A stretch of 33,336 nucleotides of DNA, taken from contig NZ_JTIY01000002.1 in NCBI RefSeq assembly GCF_000818175.1, positions 1,213,579 through 1,246,914 of the forward strand, given 5' to 3'. Positions 24,182 to 32,437 of the stretch are shown here, piece by piece (the first letter of the stretch is position 1; every line of letters begins with the position of its first letter). This DNA comes from Streptomyces sp. AcH 505 (GTDB lineage Bacteria > Actinomycetota > Actinomycetes > Streptomycetales > Streptomycetaceae). A program made the translations under genes and the position numbers. Below the pieces are notes generated by a model. It did no database searches, was not told the origin of the DNA, and saw nothing but the letters and a program-made list of their open reading frames with translations.

Positions 24182-24208
24182 GCCCTGCCAGGCACGTTCT
24201 GGCAGGGC
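24182..24208. terminator. Perfect 10-bp stem hairpin
   Basis: GCCCTGCCAG (24182-24191) and CTGGCAGGGC (24199-24208) pair perfectly around a 7-base loop. It lies downstream of the alpha/beta hydrolase gene on the minus strand (stop at 24329). Confidence 0.6.
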
Positions 24209-24328
24209 TTCTGCGTGGGTGGCGGCAGTAGTTGACGGCAGCGTCCAGCGGGGGAGGGCGGCGGTTCGTCGCCGTCCGCACCGCAGCAGGTGACCGTCAG
24301 AGGTCCCGCTGACCGCAGGGACCTGTTT

Positions 24329-25189
24329 CTAGTGATGGTCCCTGGCGAGGAACTCGGTGACGGTCCGGACGAAGTCGTCCGGACCGTCCACCCACGGGTT
24401 GTGCGCGGCGTCCGCCTGAACAATGTGCTCGCCGTGTGGGAATAGCCCGGCCACCTCGGCGGCGGAGTCCGGACGCGGAGAGCCGTCCAGCGCACCGGAC
24501 AGCACCAGGACCGGCGCCTCCAGGTCGGCCAGTACGGCGCGGGCGGCGTCCGCACCGTCGAAGGCGCCCGGGGACAGGTAGGCACCCGCCGCCGACTCGT
24601 CGAACCACTCCTCGCACAAGGCGGCATGTGTCTGCGCAGCGGCGTCCCAGCGGCCGTAGGAGAGGCGGTCGAGCAGCGCGAAGTCCTCGTCGCTCGCCGC
24701 CCCGGACACCGCCCGCTCGAAGGCCGGCCGGACCTCTTCGTACCAAGGCTCGTCCCGGCGCAGCTCCAGTGCCTCGCGCCGCCGCTCGACAGGGAAGTCG
24801 ATCCCGGCAGTGCGCGCACGCGCGCAGACCAGTACGAGCGAGCGCACCCGCTCCGGGTAGCGGGCCGCATAGGCCAGCACGAGGTCACCGGCGGCCGAAT
24901 GGCCAAGCAGATCCAGCTGCTCCAGACCGAGAGTGACACGAAGCGCCTCGATGTCCTCGGCCTGACGGTCCACCCGCGAGCCCGCGAGGTCGGCGGGCTC
25001 GGCCGAGTCCCCCGTGCCGCGCAGGTCCAGCAGCACCAACTCTCGCTGCGCCGCCAGCCCACCGAGATCGCCGAAGTAGGCGGAGCGCATCATCGGCCCG
25101 CCGGGGATGCAGACGAGTGGTCGATCACCCCCGGCGCCCATTCGGTGATAGGCGAGGCGGGTCCCGTCGGGCACGTCGAAGGTCAGCAT
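24329..25189 (-). CDS. Alpha/beta hydrolase (proline iminopeptidase-like)
   Basis: This is a 286-residue protein from ATG 25189 (MLTFDVPDGTRLAYHRMG). An in-frame ATG at 25234 would add 15 residues, and neither start has a strong ribosome site. PGGPMMRSAYFGDLG forms the oxyanion region. Next come LLDLRGTGDSAEPAD, the nucleophile elbow GHSAAGD (Ser), and a cap with DEPWYEEVRPAFERAVSG. An acid lies near VLVLSGALDGSPRPDS, and the catalytic His is in QADAAHNPWVDGP. This layout matches prolyl-aminopeptidase/proline iminopeptidase-like hydrolases. There is no signal peptide. Substrate unknown. Confidence 0.85.
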   Translation of the reverse strand: MLTFDVPDGTRLAYHRMGAGGDRPLVCIPGGPMMRSAYFGDLGGLAAQRELVLLDLRGTGDSAEPADLAGSRVDRQAEDIEALRVTLGLEQLDLLGHSAAGDLVLAYAARYPERVRSLVLVCARARTAGIDFPVERRREALELRRDEPWYEEVRPAFERAVSGAASDEDFALLDRLSYGRWDAAAQTHAALCEEWFDESAAGAYLSPGAFDGADAARAVLADLEAPVLVLSGALDGSPRPDSAAEVAGLFPHGEHIVQADAAHNPWVDGPDDFVRTVTEFLARDHH

Positions 25190-25349
25190 GAGCGGATGAT
25201 CGCAGGTGGCGCCATAACCCGCCAACGGAATCATTCAGAGGACCAGGTCCCTGCCGAGTTCCAGGACGACCACTGGCTTTAGGCGCACCACGAGGAGCAG
25301 GTCGTCAGCGGCCGGAGCCACCTGGCAGGCTGCCGGTCCATCTGGCTTC

Positions 25350-26249
25350 TCATCGCGATGGTGGTGCGGTGAGCCGCTTCTCGAACCAGTGGTGGGCATA
25401 TGGCTCGTCGTTGAAGGCAGGGACCTCCTGGAAGCCGCTGGAGTGGTAGAGGCCGATCGCCGCGCTGAGCGCCTTGTTGGTGTCCAGGCGCAGTACGTCG
25501 CAGCCTTCCTGGGCGGCTCGATTCTCCAACTCGGTCAGGAATCGGCGGCCGAGGCCGAGGCCCCGGGTGCGGGGCGCGACCCACATGCGTTTGATCTCGG
25601 CCGGGGCGCCGGGGGGCAGCTTCAGGCCGGCGCAGCCGACGGGCTCGCCGTGTAGTCGCGCAACCAGAAACAGGCCGTGCGGTGGGCGGAGTTCGCCCGC
25701 GTCCGGCAGCAGGCTCCGGGCAGGGTCGAAGCCGTTCTCAAAGCGTTGCTGGCCCTCGGCGAAGTAGGACCGCAGGCAGTGCTGGGCGTCGGGGTGGTTT
25801 GGGTCAACCGTGTCCAGCGCGACCGTCCCGGCGGTCAGCAACCGGTCGACCTCGGCCATGGCTACGGTCAGCCGGGCGCGCTGGGCCGTGTTGAGCGGTT
25901 CCAGGAGAGAGCTGGCCAGCTCTTCGCTGCGACCGTCGAGCATCGCGCGCTCAGCGCGGCCCGCATCAGTCAGCCCGACGGTGCGTACCCGTCCGTCCTG
26001 GGCCTGCGGCTCCACCGTCACCAGGCCGTCGGCCTCCAGGGAGCGCAGCAGCCGGCTGACGTACCCGGAGTCGAGCGCGAGGCGCTCGCGCAGTTGGCGT
26101 ACGTCCTGGCCCTCCTCACCGATCTCCCAGAGCAGCCGGGCTTCACCGATGGGCCGGTCGCGGCCCAGGTAGTGGTCGTGGAGCACACCCACGCGTTCGG
26201 TGACAGTGCGGTTGAACTGCCGCACCTGGTCGATCTGCTCCGTGTCCAT
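25350..26249 (-). CDS. MarR-GNAT fusion protein (regulator with acetyltransferase domain)
   Basis: This 299-residue protein starts at ATG 26249. Residues 1-145 form a MarR winged HTH: PIGEARLLWEIGEEGQDVRQ, LRERLALDSGYVSRLLRSLE and DGRVRTVGLTDAGRAERAML. Residues about 150-299 form a GNAT acetyltransferase: HGLFLVARLHGEPVGCAGLK, EIKRMWVAPRTRGLGLGRRF (acetyl-CoA loop RGLGLG) and LRLDTNKALSAAIGLYHSSG then FQEVPAFNDEPYAHHWF. Such natural fusions are known in actinobacteria; what they acetylate is generally unknown. A palindrome lies one base upstream of the start codon, which suggests tight autorepression. TAAAGT on the same strand lies 6 bases before the ATG, so the mRNA may be leaderless. Confidence 0.9.
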   Translation of the reverse strand: MDTEQIDQVRQFNRTVTERVGVLHDHYLGRDRPIGEARLLWEIGEEGQDVRQLRERLALDSGYVSRLLRSLEADGLVTVEPQAQDGRVRTVGLTDAGRAERAMLDGRSEELASSLLEPLNTAQRARLTVAMAEVDRLLTAGTVALDTVDPNHPDAQHCLRSYFAEGQQRFENGFDPARSLLPDAGELRPPHGLFLVARLHGEPVGCAGLKLPPGAPAEIKRMWVAPRTRGLGLGRRFLTELENRAAQEGCDVLRLDTNKALSAAIGLYHSSGFQEVPAFNDEPYAHHWFEKRLTAPPSR

Positions 26250-26269
26250 TCTCTGACTTTAGTCAGGGA
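26250..26269. promoter_or_regulatory. Probable autoregulatory operator of the MarR-GNAT gene
   Basis: TCTCTGACT (26250-26258), two bases and AGTCAGGGA (26261-26269) form a 9-2-9 inverted repeat with one mismatch. It touches the start codon and overlaps the proposed -10 box TAAAGT (minus strand). Confidence 0.6.
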
Positions 26270-26604
26270 ACTACGTGCGAAGCCAGTGGCTTCGGTCTTC
26301 ACCGAGGTGTCGACTGCGACGGCGGACGCTGGATCGCATGTCGATTGGCCCGTTGACGATGCGAGCCGAGTCGTGGTTGCCCGGCGTGGTTACGTGTAGC
26401 CGCGGTCTGGTGGGTGTGCAGCGTGCGTTGAGGTGAGGTCGCTCGTCCAGCACTTGTGATTCCGATCTGAGGAGCAGCTCGGCCGCGGTCCGTTGGGCAG
26501 GCGATCAGCCCGTTCGCCGCCGCCAAAACAACCCCAGGTTGGCGTGACGCTGAATTAGCCTTACTCCTGGCGAATCAGGGCGACAGAGCAGAGCGAAACG
26601 CCGT
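26270..26604. other. Intergenic stretch with nothing recognised
   Basis: These 335 bases separate the MarR-GNAT start and the TetR stop. Both strands were read. No frame with motif or ribosome site, no strong hairpin and no transposase signature was found. The stretch may be eroded sequence. Confidence 0.45.
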
Positions 26605-27273
26605 CTACCTGTCGGTCTCGGTCGCCGCGCTGAACTGGTCGCGGCCCGGCGCCGGGTGGGGGAGCGGGTGTGCGGCCTCGCTGCGCAAGCCGTCGAAGAT
26701 CAGCGCCAGATATCGTCGCCAGAGCCCCGGATCGACACTCTGCATGGGCGCCGTGACCTGGTACGCGGCGCTGATCAGCACCACGACGTCATGTCCTGTC
26801 ACATCGTCACGTACGGCGCCCTGCCGCCGTGCCCGGTCCGTCAGTGCCTCCGCGACCCTCGCGAGCCGCTCACTCGCGGCGCGCACCTGCGGCTCACCCC
26901 GCACCATCTCCGTCGTGACCTGACAGAAGGACCGGTCGGCAGACATTCGTTCGACACCGGACGTCATGAACTCCAGCAGGGCGGCCGTGGGGTCGTCCGC
27001 GTCCAGCAGTGCCGTGCTCGAAGCGGCGAACGTATCAAGGTGGTCGGCGAGGATCGCGGCGACGAGCTGTTCCTTGGTGGCGAAATGCCGGAACACCGTG
27101 CCCTTGCCGACCCCGGCCCGCGCGGCGATCTGCGCGATCGACGCCTCCACGCCGTGCTCGGCGAACGCGCCCGCTGCGGCATCCAGCAGGAGCCGCCGGT
27201 TCCGGACGGCGTCGGCGCGCAGCGGGCGCGGCTGCATCGGCTCCGGCGCGGACGTGCTTGGCCTGTCCGGCAC
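26605..27273 (-). CDS. TetR-family transcriptional regulator
   Basis: This is a 222-residue protein if GTG 27273 is used (AGAGGCG 5 bases upstream). ATG 27315 in the same frame has no ribosome site and sits next to the operator. The HTH is canonical: NRRLLLDAAAGAFAEHGVEA, then SIAQIAARAGVGKGTVFRHF. The ligand domain is helical, with TEMVRGEPQVRAASERLARV and DVVVLISAAYQVTAPMQSVD. It is divergent from an alcohol dehydrogenase/quinone oxidoreductase gene, with two palindromes between them, so it most likely represses both itself and that enzyme. Confidence 0.9.
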   Translation of the reverse strand: MPDRPSTSAPEPMQPRPLRADAVRNRRLLLDAAAGAFAEHGVEASIAQIAARAGVGKGTVFRHFATKEQLVAAILADHLDTFAASSTALLDADDPTAALLEFMTSGVERMSADRSFCQVTTEMVRGEPQVRAASERLARVAEALTDRARRQGAVRDDVTGHDVVVLISAAYQVTAPMQSVDPGLWRRYLALIFDGLRSEAAHPLPHPAPGRDQFSAATETDR

Positions 27274-27319
27274 GTCTTCACCTCGCCTCTGTCGCTCCAC
27301 TCGGTATCGGCTCATCGTA

Positions 27320-27345
27320 GCAAGCGGACCGAGCGGTCCGCTTGC
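27320..27345. promoter_or_regulatory. Probable TetR operator 1
   Basis: GCAAGCGGACC (27320-27330) and GGTCCGCTTGC (27335-27345) are perfect 11-bp arms around GAGC. The site lies between the TetR gene and the dehydrogenase gene. Confidence 0.7.
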
Positions 27346-27363
27346 GTGCTACGGTCGCAACCT

Positions 27364-27375
27364 GACCGTACGGTC
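27364..27375. promoter_or_regulatory. Probable TetR operator 2
   Basis: GACCGTACGGTC is a perfect 12-bp palindrome, 19 bases from operator 1. It shares the GGACC/GGTCC-like core, so the same protein may bind both sites. Confidence 0.55.
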
Positions 27376-27417
27376 CGTTTGTGCGGTCGCCGACGAGAAG
27401 AGAAGAGGCGCCTTCGG

Positions 27418-28436
27418 ATGGAAGCCACGATGACGGCGGTGGTCGCTGACGACTACGGTCAGCCCGAGACACTGGCGATACGCACAATCCCGATACCCGA
27501 GCCCGGACCGGGCCAGATCCAGGTGCGGTTGCGGGCCGCAGCGCTCAACCCGGCAGATGTCGTGGCGTTGAGCGGCACCATGCGCGCGGTGGCTGAGCTG
27601 GACTTCCCGCATGTGCCCGGCAGCGACTTCGCGGGAACAGTGACCAAGACGGGCCCGGGGTCCGGCCCGGGAGTCGGCCGATTTGCCGTGGGTGACGAGG
27701 TGTTCGGCATGGCGCTGCCGCGCGGCTCGGCGGCCCTGGCGGCGATCGTGTCCTCGCCACCGTCCCTGACCACCGGCACACTGGCCGAGTACGCCGTCTT
27801 CGATGCCGACACCCCGGCGGTGGCGCTGCGCCCGCCGGCCCTGCCCGCCGAGCACGCGGCAGCGCTCGCACTTGTGGGCCTGACGGCTCTGCCGCTGCTG
27901 CGGCAGGGCCGGTTCGTACCGGGCGAAAAGGTCCTCGTCATCGGCGCGACGGGCGGCACGGGCAGCGCCGTGCTCCCGCTGCTCGCGGAGACGGGCGTGC
28001 ACCTCATCGCCACCTCGACCCCTACCGACGAGAAGGCGATGCGTGCGCTGGGCGCCGCCGAGGTGATCGACCACCGTGCGACCGACCTGCTGGATGAGAC
28101 ACTACGGCGCTATCCCGACGGCATCGACGCCTTGGTGAACCTGGCCCTGCCGGGAACGGAGCTGCCGCCCTTCGCCCGCGCGATCCGGCCCGGCGGCCGG
28201 CTGCTGAACATCGCCCACCCGTCACCCGACCCCGCCGACTTCGACCTCGAACACCTCACCGTGGAGACGCTGTTCACCCATGCGGAACCCGGCGACCTGG
28301 ACATCCTGGCCGCGAAGGCCCGGCCGATACGCTACCGGTCTCCATCGGCCGCCGGTACAAGCTGTCCGACGCGGCGCGGGCCTACACCGACCTGCGAAAC
28401 GACCACACCCGAGGCAAGTGGATCGTCCACATGTGA
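27418..28436 (+). pseudogene. Zinc-independent alcohol dehydrogenase/quinone oxidoreductase with a 3' frameshift
   Basis: ATG 27418 opens a medium-chain reductase of the quinone-oxidoreductase type: AAALNPADVVALSG, DFPHVPGSDFAGTV, VGDEVFGMALPRG, and the NADPH motif GATGGTGSAVLPLL. No structural zinc cysteines are seen. The frame is correct to LDILAAKA (about residue 300), then runs into low-quality sequence. The family C-terminus VSIGRRYKLSDAARAYTDLR, NDHTRGKWIVHM continues in another frame to a stop at 28434-28436. Removing two bases (or adding one) near 28317-28324 (GCCCGGCCGATACG) restores a 338- to 339-residue protein. The error or mutation removes the last 35 or so native residues. It is divergent from a TetR gene with two operators. 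Confidence 0.8.
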
Positions 28437-28790
28437 CACGCACCGTGTCGGTCATGGTCGGGGCCGTCGGCGAGGTGTTCGGCCTGCCGGGCGGCTGTGT
28501 CGTTGTCGAGCGGGCCGGTATATCAGGTACCCATGCTGACTTCCTTGCGTCTGGTCGCCCGCATACTCGCATCGGCCACTGACATTGATACTCGTGAGCG
28601 GGTTCCGATTACCTTGCCGGATCCGAACCACCTAGATGCGGCCAGCTGGTGGTGGGCCCGAGAATGCGTAATCACTGACGGGCCCTGGGCTCAGGCCCCT
28701 CCCCGGCAATCGAACAACACCGTTACCCTCCGCGACAGCTTCCCAAGGTCTGTGCCAGATCCGAGTTCTCGGGGACGTTGTCGGCCGGCG
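28437..28790. other. Intergenic stretch with nothing recognised
   Basis: These 354 bases follow the dehydrogenase and precede the stop of the secreted hydrolase on the opposite strand. Short open frames are present, but none has a recognisable motif or a convincing start. No clear terminator was seen. Confidence 0.45.
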
Positions 28791-29819
28791 TCAGTGTTGA
28801 GCGAACCGGCGAAGGGCGTCGAGTACGGGCGGCGCGAGCGAGTTCGGGTGGTCGGTGTCGTGCAGCAGATGGTCCACTCCCGGCAGCGTCACTCGGCCCG
28901 GTCCACCGGTATGTGCGTGGCGTAGGGCGGTCGCCAGGGCGTTCGTTGTGACGCAAGGGACTTGGGCATCGTGCGTGCCGCATGTCAGCAGCACCCTGGT
29001 TCCGGGCTGGAGTGCGGCGACGGTGTCCGGTGGGTAGACGGCGTCGTCGCTCTCCACGAATCGGGCGTTCGGTCCTTGGAATGCCTCGAAGAGTGTGGCG
29101 ATCGCAGGAGGCAGATCGGTGGTGTCGACCGGTCGGTGTTCCCGAAGAGAAACGACGGCGGCATCGGTGGCTGCGTTGACGGCGCGTTGCTGCTCCCGTG
29201 TGAACTGGCCCTGCCGGGTCGCTTCGGCGACTTGGGCCTTGAGTTGGAGCGTGACCAGGTCCAGCATGCGGATTGCCTGCGGTTGTAGAAGCGCCAGGCC
29301 GGTCGGACGTGGGTGAACGGTGCCGCCCAGCAGTAGTCCCGTCATCGCGCCTTCGCTGTGTCCGACGATCAGCAGGGCGCGCGCGTCGGTTTCCGGCTGA
29401 TCGCGCAGCGAGTTGTAGGCGGCCCGTGCCTGGCGGATGAATGCCGGGTAGTCGAGTTCTTCCGGGTGGTCCTGGTAGGCGCCGAGTCCGGTGCGGCCGG
29501 TGCCGTACTTGTCGAACCGCAGGGTGGCGATTCCGTCCCTGTCGAGCGCGTCGGCCAACTGGCCCAGGGTGTGCGGCGCCGACCCAGGCGGTTGGTTGCC
29601 GTCGCGGTCGGTGGGACCGCTGCCGGGCAGCAGCAGTGCCGCCCGCAGCCGTTGCCCCGCACGATGCTCGGGAACGTGCAGGGTGCCGTACGCGGTCGTT
29701 CCGTCAGACGTGAAGACGACCTCGCGGTCGGCGGCAGGCACGAGACCGGGCGTCGCCCCGGCCGGCGTGGCGGTGCCGACGGCCAGAGCCATCAACGCGG
29801 CTGCCAAGTGGCGAAACAT
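28791..29819 (-). CDS. Secreted alpha/beta hydrolase (serine esterase-like)
   Basis: This 342-residue protein uses ATG 29819, with an excellent ribosome site (GGAGGTAGG). It begins MFRHLAAALMALAVGTATPA, a probable signal peptide cleaved near GATPG. ALLLPGSGPTDRDGNQPPGS forms the oxyanion loop, RFDKYGTGRTGLG follows, the nucleophile Ser is in VGHSEGAM (GxSxG), and the His is in LPGVDHLLHDTDHP. This layout matches the alpha/beta hydrolases annotated as X-Pro dipeptidyl-peptidase-like or DUF-type esterases. It starts 13 bases after the upstream small gene and is the last gene of a TetR-led operon. Confidence 0.85.
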   Translation of the reverse strand: MFRHLAAALMALAVGTATPAGATPGLVPAADREVVFTSDGTTAYGTLHVPEHRAGQRLRAALLLPGSGPTDRDGNQPPGSAPHTLGQLADALDRDGIATLRFDKYGTGRTGLGAYQDHPEELDYPAFIRQARAAYNSLRDQPETDARALLIVGHSEGAMTGLLLGGTVHPRPTGLALLQPQAIRMLDLVTLQLKAQVAEATRQGQFTREQQRAVNAATDAAVVSLREHRPVDTTDLPPAIATLFEAFQGPNARFVESDDAVYPPDTVAALQPGTRVLLTCGTHDAQVPCVTTNALATALRHAHTGGPGRVTLPGVDHLLHDTDHPNSLAPPVLDALRRFAQH

Positions 29820-29832
29820 TGGCCTACCTCCG

Positions 29833-30183
29833 TCAGACGAGGGCGTTCTCGACCAGGGCAACAGTCGCGCGGGGGTCGTCGACCTGGACAACCAGGCGTG
29901 CGTACTTCTCGTCGGCGAGTTCGACCACGACGGCCTTCGACGGATCCTTGACGTCCCAGAACACCTTGTCACCATCCTGATGGAATGTGCCTGCGGTGAT
30001 CACACCGGGTACGTGGGAGCCTGGCGCGCGGATCCCCTTGGGGTCGGTGGCAATACCGGGGTCGGCGGTCGCACCACGGACGTTGGCCAGCGGGATGGTC
30101 AGGCGGCCCTTGAAGGCCCAGAGTTTGTCGAGACCCTCCAGCACGACGACCAGGTCGCCGCCGACGATACGTATCAGTGCCAT
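29833..30183 (-). CDS. Small protein of unknown function (conserved-looking)
   Basis: This 116-residue protein uses ATG 30183, with TAGGGAA upstream. The sequence is beta-rich and soluble: MALIRIVGGDLVVVLEGLDK, LTIPLANVRGA, FHQDGDKVFWDVKDPSKAVV and a closing ARLVVQVDDPRATVALVENA. It resembles a short actinobacterial family with a PH-like fold that is common next to regulators; this is from memory and uncertain. It lies 14 bases after the TetR stop and 13 before the secreted hydrolase, so all three are in one operon. Confidence 0.75.
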   Translation of the reverse strand: MALIRIVGGDLVVVLEGLDKLWAFKGRLTIPLANVRGATADPGIATDPKGIRAPGSHVPGVITAGTFHQDGDKVFWDVKDPSKAVVVELADEKYARLVVQVDDPRATVALVENALV

Positions 30184-30197
30184 GTCAGGTTCCCTAT

Positions 30198-30698
30198 TCA
30201 GGTGAGGGGGCCGAGGCGCTGGGTCAGCGCGGCGGCGACTTTGTCGGGGTTGCCGCGCAGGAGGAGGCCAAGCGCGGCGGCTGTGAGGGCGGCGGCCAGG
30301 TCGGCGGGAACGCCGAGTGCGTCGGCGATCGCCTGGTCGACGGCGGTCAACGCGGCCGTCACCTCGAAGGCGACCTCCTCGTCGACCGGTGCGCGTTCGA
30401 TCGCCGCGAGGAGAAGTAGGCCGAGGTCGGCCGACGTGACGAGCCGCAGCACGGCCCCTGCATCCGTTGCGCCGGCGAGGGCGTCGAGCAACGAGTGAAC
30501 GTCGTCGGCGAGGTGGCGGCGCAGAGCGATCAGGTAGAGGCCGCGCTTGCTGCCGAACGTCTTGTACAGACTGTTGCGGTGCACGCCTAGGTGCGCGACG
30601 AGGTCGTCAACAGATACACCGTCATACGCGCGCCTGCCGAACAGATCCACGGCCGCACGCACCGCTTCGTCCTCGTCGAATGCTCTCGGCCTGCCCAT
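30198..30698 (-). CDS. TetR-family transcriptional regulator, operon leader
   Basis: This 166-residue protein starts at ATG 30698 (MGRPRAFDEDEAVRAAVDLF); a GTG two codons earlier is possible. The HTH reads DGVSVDDLVAHLGVHRNSLY then KTFGSKRGLYLIALRRH. It is shorter than most TetR proteins because of a compact ligand domain (AAIERAPVDEEVAFEVTAAL). A perfect long inverted repeat begins 19 bases upstream, so it is very likely an autorepressor that controls the small protein and secreted hydrolase genes as well. Confidence 0.88.
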   Translation of the reverse strand: MGRPRAFDEDEAVRAAVDLFGRRAYDGVSVDDLVAHLGVHRNSLYKTFGSKRGLYLIALRRHLADDVHSLLDALAGATDAGAVLRLVTSADLGLLLLAAIERAPVDEEVAFEVTAALTAVDQAIADALGVPADLAAALTAAALGLLLRGNPDKVAAALTQRLGPLT

Positions 30699-30716
30699 GA
30701 CCACTACGATAGGCAG

Positions 30717-30752
30717 TTAAGGAACGATCAGTCAAGAACGATCGTTCCTTAA
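30717..30752. promoter_or_regulatory. Probable TetR operator (two nested palindromes)
   Basis: TTAAGGAACGATC (30717-30729) and GATCGTTCCTTAA (30740-30752) are perfect 13-bp arms with a 10-base centre. Inside lies GAACGATCGTTC (30736-30747), itself a perfect 12-bp palindrome. The half-site GAACGATC is thus repeated, which allows two dimers. Confidence 0.75.
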
Positions 30753-30827
30753 ACGCGGATCTCTTCCCGAGGTGCGGTCTTGCAGCAGTTGCGGACGCCC
30801 CGAGACCGCGGCACCGCGTCAAGCTGC

Positions 30828-31085
30828 TCAAGGAAACTCGTGCTCGTTCGATCGCTTCGTTCCTTCGCGGGGTTTGAAGACCGGTGGCAGACCTTGCGGT
30901 TCAGGTGCCGCTGAACGCGTGAAAGCTCTTGCCACGCGGGAACGGACCGCCCTCGCGGTCTCCGCATTCGACGCGCCGCCCGCGAACAACTCGAGCGCCC
31001 GAGCACGACGTGCCTCCGCCAACTGAGGCCGTGACAAGGGAGGAAGGGAGGAGCCGGCAGCCGGAGGGGAAGGTTGCGGAAACAT
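30828..31085 (-). pseudogene. Possible N-terminal transposase scrap
   Basis: The minus strand reads LSRPQLAEARRARALELFAG then GASNAETARAV, similar to the helix-turn-helix start of IS630-type transposases. The rest shows no transposase signature and no DDE domain is present. The resemblance is weak. The remainder of 30753-31267 shows nothing else that I can recognise. Confidence 0.25.
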
Positions 31086-31267
31086 CAGTAGGAAGCAGTT
31101 GATCATGGACGTTAGTTGGGAAGACCACAACACGAGGCTCCCAACCAACCTGAGGCGCCCGGCAGTCGCTACGCGGACTCCGCCCGGGCATTGCTGGAGC
31201 AGTCCGCCGAGCAGTCCCAACCGTTAATCCTGTCGACCGGACCGCAGCATCGGGCGATCATGGTGGT

Positions 31268-31777
31268 GTGACCTCGATCGAAGCAGCAGCCGATGCCCTG
31301 CAGGACCGCGCCGTGCTCTGGAGCGTCGGCGCGGCCCCGGCACATGAGGTCGTCACCGCCGCATGCAATGCCCTCGTTGCCGGACTCGACAGCCCCGCGC
31401 TTCTGGCCCTGGCATCACGCACACGAAGCGAAGCTGACTACGACGTTCCCGAGATCCTCCCAGCGGCCCTCGAAGAACTTGGCCTCACCTACTACGCTCC
31501 CGGGAGCCCTGACGGTGAAGAGGCTGCCGTGCGAGCTCTCGCCAACCACCTGCTGGCAGGCGAGCTGACGCCGAGGGAACTGGCCTTTCAGGCCCATGAG
31601 CGCTTCGGCCATCGGCTTCCTCTGGCTGAACGGCTCGTCGAGCTCGACGACGAGTACGACACTCTTGAATACAGTGGCAGAACACCCGCCCAGCTCGACG
31701 CTGACGTTACCTCCGAGGCCCACCGCCTGGCACAACAGTCCCGGGGTTCCTCTGAACTCACGGACACGCCAGCCTGA
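31268..31777 (+). CDS. Helical acidic protein of unknown function
   Basis: This is a 169-residue frame starting at GTG 31268; no strong ribosome site is visible. The sequence is soluble, acidic and alpha-helical: MTSIEAAADALQDRAVLWSV, PAHEVVTAACNALVAGLDSP, ALLALASRTRSEADYDVPEI and NHLLAGELTPRELAFQAHER then ERLVELDDEYDTLEYS. The codon bias supports a real gene. I recognise a general resemblance to short Streptomyces proteins of unknown function near toxin-immunity loci, but cannot name a family. Confidence 0.65.
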   Translation: MTSIEAAADALQDRAVLWSVGAAPAHEVVTAACNALVAGLDSPALLALASRTRSEADYDVPEILPAALEELGLTYYAPGSPDGEEAAVRALANHLLAGELTPRELAFQAHERFGHRLPLAERLVELDDEYDTLEYSGRTPAQLDADVTSEAHRLAQQSRGSSELTDTPA

Positions 31778-31911
31778 AGCACATCCCCTGCCCGGGGGGT
31801 TCGCACTGAAATACCCTCAGTTTTGCTGAACTTACGGGGCTTCACGGCGGCCGCCGGACCGGGCTCGGGTCGACGGCCTTGGGGTGTGGCTGAACCACTC
31901 ACCACTGAGTC

Positions 31912-32079
31912 GTGGCGGCGGCGATCGACGAGGATCGGTACAAGAAGCGCAACACCGTGGAGCGGGCCATCAACAAGCTGAAGAACCACCGTGCGGTGGC
32001 CACTCGTTACGACAAGCGCGGCTACGTCTTCCTCGGCACTGTCACCGCAGCATCCCTCACCATCTGGCTTCGTACGTGA
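31912..32079 (+). pseudogene. C-terminal fragment of an IS5-type transposase
   Basis: The frame reads DRYKKRNTVERAINKLKNHR, then AVATRYDKRGYVFLGTVTAA, SLTIWLRT with stop at 32077-32079. This is the typical last 55 residues of Streptomyces IS5-family transposases. The upstream 90% of the gene is absent. It differs from the IS5-type remnant at 11985-12606, which lacks this end. Confidence 0.8.
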
Positions 32080-32404
32080 CCGCGTTCAGCTCACCGAAGC
32101 GCCCGGCGCCAGCGTCAGACCAGAGGCTGAGGAAGGCTTCAAGGCTGGTGACCGCACTGTCGGTGCCGTCGTCCCACTTGACCAGGAGTGCCGAGAGGCC
32201 TTCATTCCAGGTGTCCGGTGTGTCGATATCAGGGCCAGGATGCCGCTCGACGCAGCCTTCGCCGTGCCGTTACCGGAGGTACACGTACCGCCCATCTGCC
32301 GTCCAGGCATCCCACTGCGAAGGGTAGCCGGAACCCGTCTGCACTACCCGCACCAACAGCCGACCCTCAACCTCACCCATCCGGTGATGCTGACGCACCT
32401 TCAC
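32057..32404 (-). pseudogene. Small gene interrupted by one in-frame stop codon
   Basis: From GTG 32404 (or ATG 32380) one frame reads MGEVEGRLLVRVVQTGSGYP, SQWDAWTADGRYVYLR, then TAA at 32270-32272. The same frame then continues RHGEGCVERHPGPDIDTPDT, WNEGLSALLVKWDDGTDSAV, TSLEAFLSLWSDAGAGRFGE to a stop at 32057-32059. The parts read as one coherent protein of about 107 residues from ATG 32380. A single base change (Tyr TAC/TAT to TAA) would explain the stop. I do not recognise the family. The 3' end overlaps the end of the IS5-type fragment on the other strand. Confidence 0.5.
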
Positions 32405-32437
32405 GCCTTGGGCAATCGACTTCCGGCATCGATAGAG

